Source: Myxocyprinus asiaticus
Lineage: Eukaryota > Chordata > Actinopteri > Cypriniformes > Catostomidae
Length of the DNA stretch: 64,000 bases
NCBI RefSeq assembly: GCF_019703515.2
Contig: NC_059349.1
Span: 28,268,744 to 28,332,743, forward strand
Reading direction: 5' to 3'
Shown: one piece after another, positions 52,870 to 64,000 of the stretch
Position numbering within the stretch: the stretch's first letter is position 1
Layout: the number at the start of each line of letters is the position of its first letter
Position numbers and translations under genes: made by a program
Notes under the pieces: generated by a model
What the model was told of the DNA's origin: nothing
The model's database searches: none
What the model saw: the letters and a program-made list of their open reading frames with translations, nothing else

Positions 52870-53069
52870 AATAAAAAAAAAGCTAAAACCAGCCACATTT
52901 AAGCTGGTCTTAGCTGGTTTAAGATGGTCTCCCAGTCTGACCAGCTATAAAGTGCTGAAACCCCCTTTAAAACCAACCACCTGACCAGCTAAGACTAGCC
53001 AGCAAGTGTTAGATTTAATCTGCACAAAAATAAGAAATATACTACTTCTTTTCAGCAGAGAGGCCAAAT

Positions 53070-53108
<39 letters not shown>

Positions 53109-53115
53109 AAATCTC
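52870..53115. repeat. Short inverted repeat followed by (GAAA)n
   Basis: An inverted pair (gctaaaaccagccac / accagctaagactagccag, with ttagctggtttaagatggtc inside) is followed by a (GAAA)n tract at about 53070-53109. It is a common type of small fish MITE. No coding content. Confidence 0.65.
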
Positions 53116-53176
53116 CTGCAGATAAAAAATCACTAGGGGGCGGTAGCCACTTAAGGAGATAAAGAACCAGGGTAGG

Positions 53177-53958
53177 GTTGCACCAGCTGTGCGTAAATTC
53201 TCACGTAAGTTAGGACGTAAAGTTCACACTAAGGGCTTAGTAACTACTAGTTAATTTGTAACTAAGTCAGTGCTTAATTTAGTTGCACCACCTGTTCTTA
53301 AGGCAAGACTTAACTAGTAGGTCGTAAGCTCTTCGTAAAGTAAAGCGTAGTCGCATATTATGACGTTTACCTGTATTTATCCAATAAGCAGCCTTCAAAT
53401 ATATACACAGAAGTGTTAAAAAGCCGTGAACTTCAATTTGATCTTGTTACGGTTGATGTTCAAACCTTGTTTGTTCACATTACTGTCAGCTGTAATAAAT
53501 GATATCCCCATTGAAATACGATACGTAATAAAACAAGATTTCATTAATATGTAAATAACAATATTCAATAACTGTATCTAAAATGTACAAGGGGCAATAA
53601 ATAAATAAGTACTAATACAACAGGCTGGAAAAATAGACATTTATTCATTTTAATATCTATTTCGTATGTTGAAACTTGACACCGGGCGGAGTACACAGGA
53701 AAGTGCACCGTTAGATCGGTTTCATGCTGAAGAAGTAAGTTTTTTACATAATGTTTTCTCCCGTAAATGTAAACGAGTGTAAATACCAACATCATCATAT
53801 ATGTTGAAAGGACTGAAGCCTGTCAGCCAAAACATGAGCTCATTGATGTCATTAAATGAATCTGCTTTTTTATTCCATCCGTTACTCCTGTTCGGAGGCT
53901 TCCGTAAATATTTAGTTTATACGTAGGGTGACGTCCTACCTAAGTTTAATGGTGCAAC
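53177..53958. mobile_element. Putative non-autonomous DNA element
   Basis: The left end gttgcacca... followed by taagttaggacgt is the approximate inverse of the right end acgtcctacctaag...tggtgcaac. Inner cttagtaactactagtt-type inverted segments also occur. No transposase frame. Confidence 0.5.
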
Positions 53959-54214
53959 TGATGCAACTGGCCCGTTCACTGAATTACACAGTTAATAAGC
54001 AGAGAAAGTAGCCCCATCACACTTCGCTGTATACAGGTTGTACACCCCTTCCGTCATTTGTTTTTAATACAGCCAAATCTTGTTCAATGATTATTTACCA
54101 AGGTTTCCCACTGTGATAATGTATACAGATATTGTTTTCAAGTTGAATTTAATCAGGTGAGAAGAAACTAATAAAGGGTCCTGCAAGTATTGTGTAATAG
54201 TTACATTTAACAAA

Positions 54215-55250
54215 TATAGCTGCAAGCAGCGATTAACGAGTTCAAGCCTTTAAGGTCCTTTAAGAACATATGTAACAGATATTAAGTATTTATTAGACAG
54301 TCTGTTTGCAACTAAAACAATGTTAAAGTGCCTTAATTTTCAGAAACATCAGGTTAGGTAACACAGAAATGAAAGCTGTGTCCGAAACCAGGAAAATGCT
54401 GCCTCTGGAGGCTGTATACCGAGGTAGGAAGTGATAAAGGCATGTCCGAATCCAATGTTTGCGTCACATCCTGTATACTGAGATACCTTCATATGATCGA
54501 TTTTTGAAGGCAGCACAGTATCCTTCACTGCCAATGAAATCCCACAATCCTGTGCTCCTGAATCCACAGCGGTTGAGCTGAAGAAAAAAAAATGGCGGCC
54601 GAAGAGGCAGTTGATAGCCAATTTGTGTATAAATGTAAATTTTTATTCACCTTTTCCCACTTTTCGTTCCATTTCTATTGAGAAAGTAGTATTGTAGTTA
54701 TTAAATATACACTTGGTTATCTCCAAAACTCTCTTGATTTTGTTCTAGATTATTAGACCATTGTGGTTTGGTTGGATGAATGAGGCAGACGCGTTACCTT
54801 TAGTGGACATCAGATGCCGGTATCCTAGCAACAATGTGACATTAGTTGCCTCAGTAGCCTGTCCGAAACCAGTTCGCAAACGCTGTCTCTTGAGTCATTG
54901 ATTGATAGGGCAGCGAGGCAACAAGACAACTACAATTTTTTTTACATTTTTGACTGTTATAGCACCACCAAGAGGCAGAGGTACCCAATTTTTTTCTTGT
55001 GTCCTCAGATTGACCTTCATACGTGTTTTAAATTTGGTGATATCTCATTCCGTTCAAGAGTTTTAACCATTGTAGTGGCCACGCCCCCTACGTACATTTG
55101 CCTTACGTTTGCCGTACTTTTGCGATGATGAATCAAAAGTTCAAACTTTTTGATAATTATTAATGTTGGTACTCCAGAGAATCTTTCTGCACTGGTTTGG
55201 TTCCAATTGTGCGAACAGTTTGGGACTAGTTTGAAAAAGTGGTTTTGTTA
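54215..55250. repeat. Interspersed repeat of unknown class, copy 1
   Basis: The part 54950-55240 (agcaccaccaagaggcagag, then aaatttggtgata and gtggccacgccccctac) is homologous to 61060-61330. The segment about 54365-54900, bounded by tgtccgaaaccag on both sides, looks like a separate insertion. The repeat may have existed on both sides of the L1 insertion site. Confidence 0.55.
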
Positions 55251-55752
55251 AGTAATCTTTTGTAATTACAATTTTTTATTGATTCAAAGAAAAAACACAA
55301 CAGAGAAAAACACAACATGTACACACCGAATCAACATTTAACTTTTAACACTCATTAACATCCCTCCCCAAACACCAACCCCACCATACCTCAAAGAACA
55401 CCCCTGTGGTCACATAAAATAATACACACACACAAACAATAAAATAATAAATAAATAAATTAAAAAAATAAAATATATAATAAACATACATAGTTAAACT
55501 AAACATCTCCCTCCTCATCCCTTCCCCTAGAGTCCTCCAAAACTGCCAAATACCTACCCCACTTCCTGAATAATATGTCCTCCAGCCCCAGCCTTCCATC
55601 TATCATCTTCTCATAAGCCGCCACCCTCCCCATCTCCGCACACCACTCCGGAAATGGTGGCGCTCCGTCTGACTTCCATCCCCTTAAAATAATTTGTCTA
55701 CTGATCATCACGCCAGTCAGAACCCAATTTTTTATATATTTGTCGCCCAAAT

Positions 55753-57447
55753 TTATAACTTTCTCATCGCCCAAAATGCAAAGTCTGAGGCAAAGTGTAG
55801 ATACCAATAAAACTGAGGTCTGGGGATCCCAAAATGTTGGACCAAGTTTTCAAACGATCTCAACACTCCACTTTCATATAGGTCACCAAGTGTAGCAACC
55901 CCCCTCACAATCCACTCTGGCCAGCAGAAAGGGGACCTGCCAATACATAATCTTGGGTTCTGCCATATGCTCGAGGCAACATTTAAATAAGTGTCCAATT
56001 TAAACAATCTGGACACTTTAGTCCATACCGAGTGTAAATGCGAAATAACGGGGTGTAACTTAACTTTTCCGATTAGTTTGATAGAGATGCCTTGTAATGG
56101 CGAAATAGGGGCAAGAACTGCCTGTTCAATAACAAACAAGGGAGGGGCTCTCTCAGGTGGAAGTGACCAATGAGCCAAATGTCTGAGACTGAACGCATAG
56201 TAATAAAACAAAATCTTGGGTAGGCCTAGCCCTCCTTTGTCAGTTGGCCTATGTAACTTATTAAAATGCAATCTGGGACGTTTACCATTCCAAATGAAGG
56301 ACTTCGCTATGCTATCGAATTGCTTGAAATAAGAGAGGGGGACATCTACAGGGAGAGATTGTAGCAGGTAGTTAAATATTGGAATACAATTCATTTTAAT
56401 AACATTAACCTTCCCAATCATAGATAAATGTAATGAAGCCCACCTGCCCACATCGCTCGAAAATCTTTTTATTAAAGGGTCAAAATTGACACTAACTAAA
56501 TCAGACAAATTTGCTGGGAATAAAATCCCCAAATATTTAATGCCCTGTTTGGGCCACTGGAAGGCACCCGGCTGGAAAGCCGTTACTGGACAGTACGCTG
56601 TCAGAGCCAAAGCTTCGGATTTAGACCAATTAACTTTGTATCCTGAGAACTTGTAAAAGTTAATAATTCTGTGGAGGCAAGGCATAGATCTAGTAGGTTC
56701 AGAGACAAATAATAAAATATCATCTGCGTAAAGCAGAAGCTTATGCGCCACATCTCCCGCCTTATCTTCCTTTCTTATCGCGGCTGCTAATGGTTCCAGG
56801 GCAAGACAGAACAATAAAGGGGAAAGAGGGCAGCCCTGACGAGTACCCCTATCCAGAGTAAAATAATCTGAAATTAATCCATTTGTTTGTACTGCTGCTA
56901 CAGGGTGTCTATAAAGTAACTTAATCCAACCAATAAATGTACTCCCGAACCCATACATTTCCAAAATCTTAAAAAGATAATCCCATTCTACCATATCAAA
57001 CGCCTTTTCGGCGTCAAGTGAGATGGCAGCGACCGGAGTCTGATCATTCGCCACTGACCACATAATATTGATGAGACGCCTGATGTTATCAGAAGAGGTA
57101 CGGCCCCGAATAAACCCCACCTGATCTATATGTATAAGAGATGTCATAACCTTACTTAATCGGTTAGCCAAAATTTTTGACAATATTTTTACATCTAATT
57201 GGATCAGGGAGATTGGACGGTAACTTTTATACTCACTTGGATCTTTGTCCTTTTTAAGAATCAGACTGATCTGGGCTTGTGTCATGGTTGGAGGAAGCTT
57301 TCCATTCTTTAATGATTCAGTATAAACTTCTAACAAAAGTGGAGACAGTTCTGTAGCATAGGATCTAAAAAATTCTGCGGCAAAACCATCTGGCCCCAGA
57401 GCCTTGCCAGTAGGTAGGGATTTAATTACATCGTCAAGCTCCTCCAA
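55753..57447 (-). CDS. L1 ORF2 reverse transcriptase, long open block
   Basis: 564 codons without a stop: fingers/palm motifs TGKALGPDGFAAEFF, SYRPISLIQLDVKILSKI, QVGFIRGR, AEKAFDMVEW, TRQGCPLSPLLF, YADDILLFV, NWSKSEALAL and IKYLGI, then a thumb-like C-terminal region. The enzyme would copy L1 RNA at nicked chromosomal targets. It is open but lacks its own endonuclease in frame, and the C-terminal end continues in another frame (55499-55807), so retrotransposition competence is doubtful. Confidence 0.85.
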   Translation of the reverse strand: MEELDDVIKSLPTGKALGPDGFAAEFFRSYATELSPLLLEVYTESLKNGKLPPTMTQAQISLILKKDKDPSEYKSYRPISLIQLDVKILSKILANRLSKVMTSLIHIDQVGFIRGRTSSDNIRRLINIMWSVANDQTPVAAISLDAEKAFDMVEWDYLFKILEMYGFGSTFIGWIKLLYRHPVAAVQTNGLISDYFTLDRGTRQGCPLSPLLFCLALEPLAAAIRKEDKAGDVAHKLLLYADDILLFVSEPTRSMPCLHRIINFYKFSGYKVNWSKSEALALTAYCPVTAFQPGAFQWPKQGIKYLGILFPANLSDLVSVNFDPLIKRFSSDVGRWASLHLSMIGKVNVIKMNCIPIFNYLLQSLPVDVPLSYFKQFDSIAKSFIWNGKRPRLHFNKLHRPTDKGGLGLPKILFYYYAFSLRHLAHWSLPPERAPPLFVIEQAVLAPISPLQGISIKLIGKVKLHPVISHLHSVWTKVSRLFKLDTYLNVASSIWQNPRLCIGRSPFCWPEWIVRGVATLGDLYESGVLRSFENLVQHFGIPRPQFYWYLHFASDFAFWAMRKL

Positions 57448-58152
57448 GGTTATCTCAGAATCAAGAGAGTTTTTTGCTCAGTCGTCAGTTTAGGAAGATA
57501 TAATGGTTCCACAAAGTTTCTAATATCTTCATCAGTAGACAAAGACGTGGAGCTATAAGGATCAAGATAGAATTCTTTAAAGGCATTATTAATATCAATG
57601 GCTGAGGTAAACATTTCACCACCAGCAGATTTCTCTGAGGGAATGATAGAAAGAGACTCTCTCTGCTTTATATATCTAGCCAAAAGCTTCCCTGCTTTGT
57701 CACCTGACTCAAAGTATGACTGTCTTGCCCTGAATAACCAAAACTCCACTTTCCACGACAAAATAGTATTATATCTATATTTCAATCGGGTCCATTCTCT
57801 GAGGCCATCAGCTGACATATGGCGCTTCAGCTCTGCCTCTGCACTTTTAATATTTCCTTCCAAATCCACAAATTCTTGTGCTTTGGATTTTTTGATGAAT
57901 GAGGCATACTGTATTATCCGACCCCTAAGAACCACCTTAAGTGCCTCCCAAGCCACGCCCACAGAGGATACTGAGGACCAGTTGGTCTCCATATAAACAT
58001 TGATTTCAGTCTTTAACATTTGTTGTAAATCAGGATTTTGCAAAAGGGATACATTAAGGCGCCAACTATATGATTTCTTTTTCTCAGTATATGGCAACAC
58101 CTCTAAACTCACCAGGGCATGATCTGAGACTAAGATATTTCCAATTGAGCAA

Positions 58153-58825
58153 TCAACAACAGATGAAATGAGGGATTTGGATATAAAAAAATATATATAT
58201 TCTAGAATAAATCTTATGAACTGATGAAAAAAATTTATAGTCCCTACCAGATGGGTTCAAATGTCTCCAAATATCCGTAAGACCAAGATTTTTACACATC
58301 CTGTGAAGCGTCAGTGTTGCTCTAGGGGGCTTACACACTTTTGCTTCACTGTGATCAAGGACTGAGTCCATCAAAAGATTAAAGTCTCCTCCCAATATTA
58401 TATCATGAGGGGTGCCAGCGGTTTGCAACATCCCTTCAAGATCTATAAAAAATCCCTGATCATCAGCGTTAGGTGCGTAAATATTAGCCAAAATCAACCT
58501 TTGCCCCTGAATTTCAGCTAAAACAATAATAACTCTCCCTAATTTATCTTTAGTCTGTTTGAGACATTTGAATTGTAGATGTTTATTAATCAATATAATG
58601 ACTACCCTGCTCTTACTTGAGCCAGCACAAAAAAAAAACATGACCAGCCCATATCTTCCCAGATTTTTCAGCTTCCTGCAGGAAGAGATGTTTTTCTTGA
58701 AGAAACACTATATCATATTTCTTACGTTTAAGAAAAGTAATAACCTTCCTTCTTTTTATGGGGTGCCCCAACCCATTCACATTCCACGTGGAGAGAGATA
58801 GTACACTCATATTAACATCTGACAT
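58153..58825 (-). pseudogene. L1 ORF2 endonuclease domain, frameshifted
   Basis: The first frame (58613-58825) contains STWNVNGLGH and DIVFLQEKH, the start of an APE-like nuclease with the metal-binding Asn/Glu pair. The second frame (58153-58641) contains LANIYAPNADDQGF and ILGGDFNLLMD, the later catalytic motifs. A frame change near 58630, in a poly-A run, splits them, so the nuclease is not made intact. Confidence 0.85.
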
Positions 58826-60074
58826 TTTGATATAGTAGAAAAAATAAATTGTGTGTCAAAAACAAAATTATACAGACCACATTCCCCATTAGTGAAACAA
58901 TCAAAGACCGAACTTCCCCCCGAACAAAGCAAACAGAAAAAAGAAAAACGTGCGCATTAACCCCGCGCACGAGAGCGCCAACCGGCGACAATCCCTCTAA
59001 ACTCAAAAGGTCCATGAATGCCCACGAGCCCCCGCGACAACTTTGCCATCGGATTGCACAATTTTGCCTCACAAATTTATGAGGCAAAATTACATAACAG
59101 AAAATACTTTGTAAAATAAACCCAGCCAATAGGAAGAATGAACACAAAGAATTTGTAGATTAATTCACAGAACTGTCTCAAAGATGTGATCTTCTCCAAA
59201 ACAAATTCCAGCTGATATAAAACGTTCAGATATGTTCAGTGAGCTGGCTGTTATGAGCTCAACGGATGACATAATCATTCCAATGTCTCGTAAAAAAACT
59301 CAACAAAACGAACTACAGCCAGCAGGAGGAATAAGCACGAAGAACAAACAGATTAATCCACAGCTGTTCCAAAGGAGTGTTATTCAATCGAACAAGCTTC
59401 AGCCGCTAGGCGGAACCAATACGAAAAGAAACAAAACCGGCATCCCGGTTCCCCGGATGGTCGAGTCAATTCACTCGGAGGCCGCATAAAAGTATATACC
59501 ATGACTTACACAAACCGTCAACTTTATAAAAGACATCCTTTGTGTGAGCATGTAGATATTTTGCGGTCATCCATAGTGTCCACCCTCAAACTGGCCGGGA
59601 ACTTCAATGCAAAAGTAATCTTTCGTCATTGCAAAAGTTTCTTTAAAGGAAAGTGTTATTCACAAAACAAGCTCCAGCCGCACGGCGGAGCCAATGCAAA
59701 AAGAAAAAAAAAACAAAATGTCACCCAGCTTCCTCAAGAGTAAGTACAGTGAGTCAACCCACTCACATGAGAAACACCCAATGGTTTACTCACCCAATGA
59801 TTCAATAAATGATTTTGCCTGATTGGGACATGTAAATACTTTGCGACCGTCCTTCATTTCTATTCTCAGTTTGGCCGGAAACATCAGAGCAAAAGTGATC
59901 TTTCGTCGATGTAAGAGTTTCTTACATTCCTTGAACCAATCGCGTTTCTCTCGTCGAACTCGCAAAGTCCGGGAACAAGAAAATATTATGGTTCTTCCAA
60001 GAAAGCTTCCCTTTGCTCCTCACCTGGCGCAACACAAGATCTTTATCGGATGATCTCAGAAATCTGGCCAGAAT

Positions 60075-60604
60075 CTATCGGGGCCTGTCTCCCTCAGCAA
60101 ATCTGTGAGCTGGGACTCTGTGAGCTCGCTCAATTTCCAGCTTGTGGCCTGTTATGTTGAGCAGACTCTGGAAAAACTCGTCTAGGAATTTCACCATATC
60201 TCTGCCCTCCTCATGCTCAGGAATTCCAACAATTCGAACGTTATTCCTGCAGCTTCTATTCTCAAGATCTTCAAGCTTTTCAAGGAGATGTTCCAAATCA
60301 ACTTTGTGGATTAGCGGTTAATTCGTCTCTCAACATCAGTCACTCTTGTAACTAGCTCAGAGAATTTGATTTCCATTGCCGTAATCGATTGACGTATTAC
60401 AGCGAGATCCTCCAAGTCAGCAAGAATCTTCGTCAACATCATCGCCATGTTGGACAACTGATGCTGGATCTCCTCTCCCGCCGCGCCATCCAAATCGAGT
60501 CCCTGGTCTGTAGGCCTGTCGGGGCTTTCATCCTGAACATGTAAGTGTCTTTTAATGTCTCCAGAGCCCGAGGATTTTGACTTCTTTGCCATGTTTTGCA
60601 TCAA
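60075..60604 (-). pseudogene. L1 ORF1 protein, frameshifted
   Basis: Two frames are visible: 60311-60604 (MAKKSKSSGSGDIKRHLHV, heptad-like leucine pattern) and 60075-60296 (LEDLENRSCRNNVRIVGIP, then KLEIERAHRVPAHR). They overlap end to end with a frame change near 60300. The second is the trimeric ORF1p RRM-like core that coats L1 RNA. Further C-terminal sequence (about 59830-60060) is in yet another frame. Confidence 0.85.
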
Positions 60605-60729
60605 AGAGCAAATGTGTAACTGGGTGTACTAAAATTCACCTGATTATGACATGAGAATAATGGTTCTTGAGGCAGAGTTGTTCAGAAAGAGGAGGTCTAT
60701 TAAATGATATGAATAACGGGATTCTTTGT

Positions 60730-61680
60730 GAAAGACAGACATATATACATCGATTTACATGCATTTAAAATGCGATAGTGCCTCCCGGTGGCCAATTTTT
60801 TTCAAATTTTGTCCAGACCTCTCAGGCCAAGAGACAAATAGGTCTACCACGTTTAGTTTCGATATGTCTTTTTTAACCTTGTCAAATAGCTGCTAAAATT
60901 TGATTGGTCATTGGCGGCGAAGTTTTTCAAGATATGCGACTGTCCTCATAGACCTTGGTGGCACCTTGGACAAAGACACTGCATGCAAATTTTCAAGTTG
61001 ATCGGACCAACGGTTCCATAGTTAGAGCCATTTTTAGTTTTTTAATTATTATTGTGCCACCAAGAGGCAGAGGTGTGCATTTTGTTTGTGTGTGTGACCT
61101 CAGAATGAATTAAGAGTACCAAATTTGGTGATAATATCTCAATCCATTCAAAAGTTATAACCGTTTTAGTAAAAGTGGCCACACCCACTACACTACTACG
61201 TTTTGGTGTACTGTTTGACGATAAATCAAAAGTTCAAAATTCCTTTAATACATTTTCATATTGGGACTCTGCTGAATCTTTCTGCATTGATTTGATTTCG
61301 ATTGGGTGAACAGCCTAGGACTAGCTCGTTTTAATTTTTTTTCAAACAATCCAAAATAGTGGGAAAACAAGGGGGCGGAGCCAAAATTGGCCATAGCTTA
61401 AAATAGTCACCATGACGCAAGGAATCACTGCAAAAATAATTTTGTTTCTTGCCCTTACGGCTCAAGAGTTATGGCCCAAAATGTGTTTTCTTTTTTTTTT
61501 TTTTCACTAAAACGCTACCTATGGGCTGATCGGGCCGATTCCATGCCTATGGCTAGCCAGCTGGAGTACTACCATCCCTAAAAGTTTCAAGTCTCTAGGC
61601 CTTACGGTTTGGTCTGCATGGTGCCTTACGGTTTGATCCAATTTAGGGCAGAAAAATAATAATAATAATAAAAATCCTGA
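60730..61680. repeat. Interspersed repeat of unknown class, copy 2
   Basis: The segment 61060-61330 matches 54950-55240. The remainder (gcccttacggctcaagagtt and gcctatggctagccag stretches) looks like the same abundant fish repeat. No gene found; ends in (AAT)n near 61660. Confidence 0.55.
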
Positions 61681-61684
61681 CAAA

Positions 61685-64000
61685 AATCAAATCAAATCAA
61701 AATCAAATCAAATCACTTTATTGTCACACAGCCATATACACAAGTGCAATGGTGTGTGAAATTCTTGGGTGCAGTTCCGATCAACATAGCAGTCGTGACA
61801 GTGATGAGACATATACCAATTTACAATAACATCAAATTAACACAACGCAATTTAAACATCTGTCATACATAATTAAACTCGACTTAAAACATCAAATTAA
61901 CACAACACAATTTAAACATCTGTTATACACAATTACACTCAACAATATACAATAATAACATACATTGCACAGTATACAATATGCTGTTTTTGTTTTTTTT
62001 TTTTTTTTTTTTTTTTTTACTATATAGATACTATATAGATACACATTATTCAATAAAAATTAAAATATATATGAAAAAAAGTATATATATAGAATGTACA
62101 GTATTGTACTGTATTGACATTCAGGCTGTCGGTTGATAGTCAGTTGTTAAGAGAGACATAATATAATGACAGTAATATAATTTATGACAGTCCGGTGTGA
62201 AATAAAAGAGTAATGAAGTGCAGGGCTGATGTATTTTGATCGTGGGAGATCAAGAGTTCAGAAGTCTGATTGCTTGGGGGAAGAAGCTATCATGGAGTCG
62301 GCTGGTGCGGGTCCTGATGCTGCGATACCGCCTACCTGATGGTAGCAGTGAGAACAGCCCATGGCTCGGGTGGCTGGAGTCTCTGATGATCCTCTGAGCT
62401 TTTTTCACACACCGCCTTGTATATATTTCCTGGAGGGAGGGAAGCTCACCTCCGATGATGTGTTTGGCAGTTCGCACCACCCTTTGCAGTGCTTTGCGGT
62501 TGTGGGCAGTGCTATTGCCGTACCAGGCGGAGATACAGCCAGTCAGGATGCTCTCCACAGTGCAGGTGTAGAACCGTGTGAGGATGTGGCGGTTCATTCC
62601 AAACTTCCTCAGCCGTCTCAGGAAGAAAAGGCGCTGATGAGCCTTCTTCACAACGACTTCAGTGTGGACGGACCATGTGAGTTCCTCAGTGATGTGGACA
62701 CCCAGGAACTTGAAGCTGCTGACTCTCTCCACTGGTGCTCCATTGATGGTGATTGGACTGTGTTCTCTGTCTTTTCTCCTGAAGTCCACCACAAGCTCCT
62801 TTGTCTTACTGACGTTGAGGGAGAGGTTGTGCTCCTGACACCAGTGTGTCAGAGTGTGCACCTCCTCTCTGTAGGCTGTTTCATCATTGTCAGTGATCAG
62901 ACCTACCACTGTCGTGTCATCAGCAAACTTAATGATGGCATTGGAGTTATGTGTTGCCACACAGTCATGTGTGTACAGGGAATACAGTAGTGGGCTGAGA
63001 ACACAGCCCTGCGGGGCTCCAGTGTTGAGGGTCAGTGATGAGGAGATGTTGCTGCCTATTCTAACCACCTGGCGTCTGCTTGATAGGAAGTCCAGGATCC
63101 AGCTGCACAGCGAGCTGTTTAAGCCCAGAGCCCGGAGTTTCTCATCTAGCTTGGAGGGCACTATGGTGTTGAATGCTGAGCTGTAGTCTACAAACAGCAT
63201 TCTCACATAAGTGTTCTTTTTTTCCAGGTGGGAGAGAGCAGTGTGTATTGTAGATGCAATGGCATCATCAGTGGAGCGGTTGTTACGGTAAGCAAACTGC
63301 AGCGGGTCAAGATTGAGTGGTAATACAGAGCAGATGTAATCTCTGATTAGTCTCTCAAAACATTTGCTGATGATGGGGGTCAGAGCAACAGGACGCCAGT
63401 CATTTAAACAAGTTATTTTCGATTGTTTTGGAACAGGCACAATGGTGGATGTTTTAAAGCATGTGGGGACTACAGACAGAGAGAGGGAAAGGTTGAAAAT
63501 GTCCGTAAAAACACCAGCCAGCTGGTTCGCGCACGCTCTGATGACGCGGCCCGGAATGCCGTCTGGACCCGCGGCTTTGCGGATATTCACCCGTCGGAAG
63601 GATCAGGTTACATCCGCTACAGAGACGGAGAGTGAACTAACCTCTGTAGCTTCGGCCATGAGAGCTCTCTCCGCGAGGGCGGTGTTATTTCCCTCGAAAC
63701 GAGCATAAAAAGTATTTAGCTCATCCGGTAGAGAGGCAGCGGTGTTCATGGCGGAGTTTTTATTCCCTTTAAAGTCCGTGATAATGTTAATTCCCTGCCA
63801 CATGCTTCTAGAGTTGGTGGTGTTAAACTGTCCTTCAATCTTACTCCTGTACTGGCGTTTTGCTGTTTTGATAGTTTTTCGGAGGGCATAACTGGCTTGT
63901 TTATGCTCCTCCGCGTTCCCGGAATTAAAAGCGGAGGTCCGCACATTAAGTGCTGCGCGAACATCGCTGTTGATCCACGGCTTCTGATTCGGATAGATTC
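61685..64000 (-). mobile_element. L2/CR1-type LINE, runs off the window
   Basis: The 3' end with aaatc-type repeat units is at 61685-61715. Coding sequence reads up to the right edge. A continuous block 62250-63590 holds reverse transcriptase motifs: [72 protein letters not shown] and catalytic FADDTTVVG. The preceding block (63603-63944) is in the same frame and is separated by a single TGA at 63603-63605. The 5' part is outside the window. It is better preserved than the copy in ACADM. Confidence 0.9.
61985..62020. repeat. Poly-T run inside the LINE 3' region
   Basis: About 30 consecutive T, interrupted near the start by gtttttg. On the LINE's sense strand this is an internal poly-A, not at its 3' end. 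Confidence 0.9.

Larger units (their letters stand above)
55260..60720 (-). mobile_element. L1-type LINE, about 5.4 kb, both ORFs identifiable
   Basis: On the minus strand, ORF1 is at about 59760-60604: N-terminal coiled-coil region, then RSCRNNVRIVGIPEHEEG, the L1 ORF1p RNA-binding core, broken by frameshifts. ORF2 begins at 58825 with an APE-type endonuclease (STWNVNGLGHPIKRRKV, then ILGGDFN). It continues in a 220-codon block (57450-58112) and a 564-codon reverse transcriptase (55753-57447). Motifs include SLDAEKAFDMVEW, TRQGCPLSPLLF and the catalytic YADDILLFV. The two ORF2 blocks are separated by what looks like a 1-base loss in an A-run near 57460. The region between ORF1 and ORF2 holds internal repeats. 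Confidence 0.92.

Noticed and set aside
53177..55250. A further host gene between BEST4 and the L1 element
   Set aside because: No exon with recognisable protein similarity or paired splice sites; the sequence is explained by repeats.
62361..62990. Long plus-strand frame of 210 codons
   Set aside because: Antisense shadow of the LINE reverse transcriptase, the same pattern as at 9289.

Overview
The window is vertebrate nuclear DNA, almost certainly from a ray-finned fish of the carp order (Cypriniformes). It holds intron-rich genes with GT-AG splice sites, Tc1/Sleeping-Beauty-type transposons, hAT and fold-back elements, tRNA-derived SINEs, L2-type and L1-type LINEs and long (TA)n/(CA)n tracts. 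No bacterial, plasmid, phage or CRISPR feature is present.

Five protein genes could be assembled exon by exon with continuous reading frames. RABGGTB (minus, 712-4965, 331 aa) is the Rab geranylgeranyltransferase beta subunit. ACADM (minus, 6538-11247, 424 aa) is medium-chain acyl-CoA dehydrogenase. HECTD3 (plus, 15382-29952, 21 exons, 854 aa) is a HECT E3 ubiquitin ligase. RPS8 (plus, 31864-34216, 208 aa) is ribosomal protein eS8. A bestrophin, best called BEST4 (minus, 44344-50803, 459 aa), follows. The genes are not an operon; each has its own promoter. In human, as I recall, ACADM-RABGGTB and HECTD3/RPS8/BEST4 are two separate clusters on chromosome 1p, so the window joins two conserved neighbourhoods.

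The most unusual region is 31.8-43.9 kb. The intact RPS8 gene carries intronic C/D-box snoRNAs: a SNORD55-like RNA in intron 1, a SNORD46-like RNA in intron 2 and SNORD38-like RNAs in introns 3, 4 and 5. Downstream lie three head-to-tail, 5'-truncated copies of the gene at a spacing of about 2.7-2.8 kb. Each lacks exon 1 and most of exon 2 but keeps exons 3-6, the splice sites and the intron 2-5 snoRNAs. The array therefore holds 17 snoRNA-like units, one with a damaged box C. In copies 2 and 4 a new 5' exon-like segment, partly transposon-derived, is in frame with exon 3 and gives complete chimeric eS8 reading frames (199 and 221 codons). Copy 3 is frameshifted. A worn remnant of the same spacer and a fragment resembling the BEST4 last exon lie between the array and BEST4.

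The rest is repeats. ACADM holds a 5'-truncated L2-type LINE, and RABGGTB holds a hAT-like element with a SINE inside it. HECTD3 introns hold several fold-back and Tc1-derived elements, plus a hAT MITE with a perfect 8-bp target duplication. BEST4 intron 1 holds a near-complete Tc1 element inside an older element. The right end (51-64 kb) has no recognised host gene: a Tc1 relative, other DNA elements, an L1-type LINE of about 5.4 kb split by frameshifts, and a long L2-type LINE running off the window.
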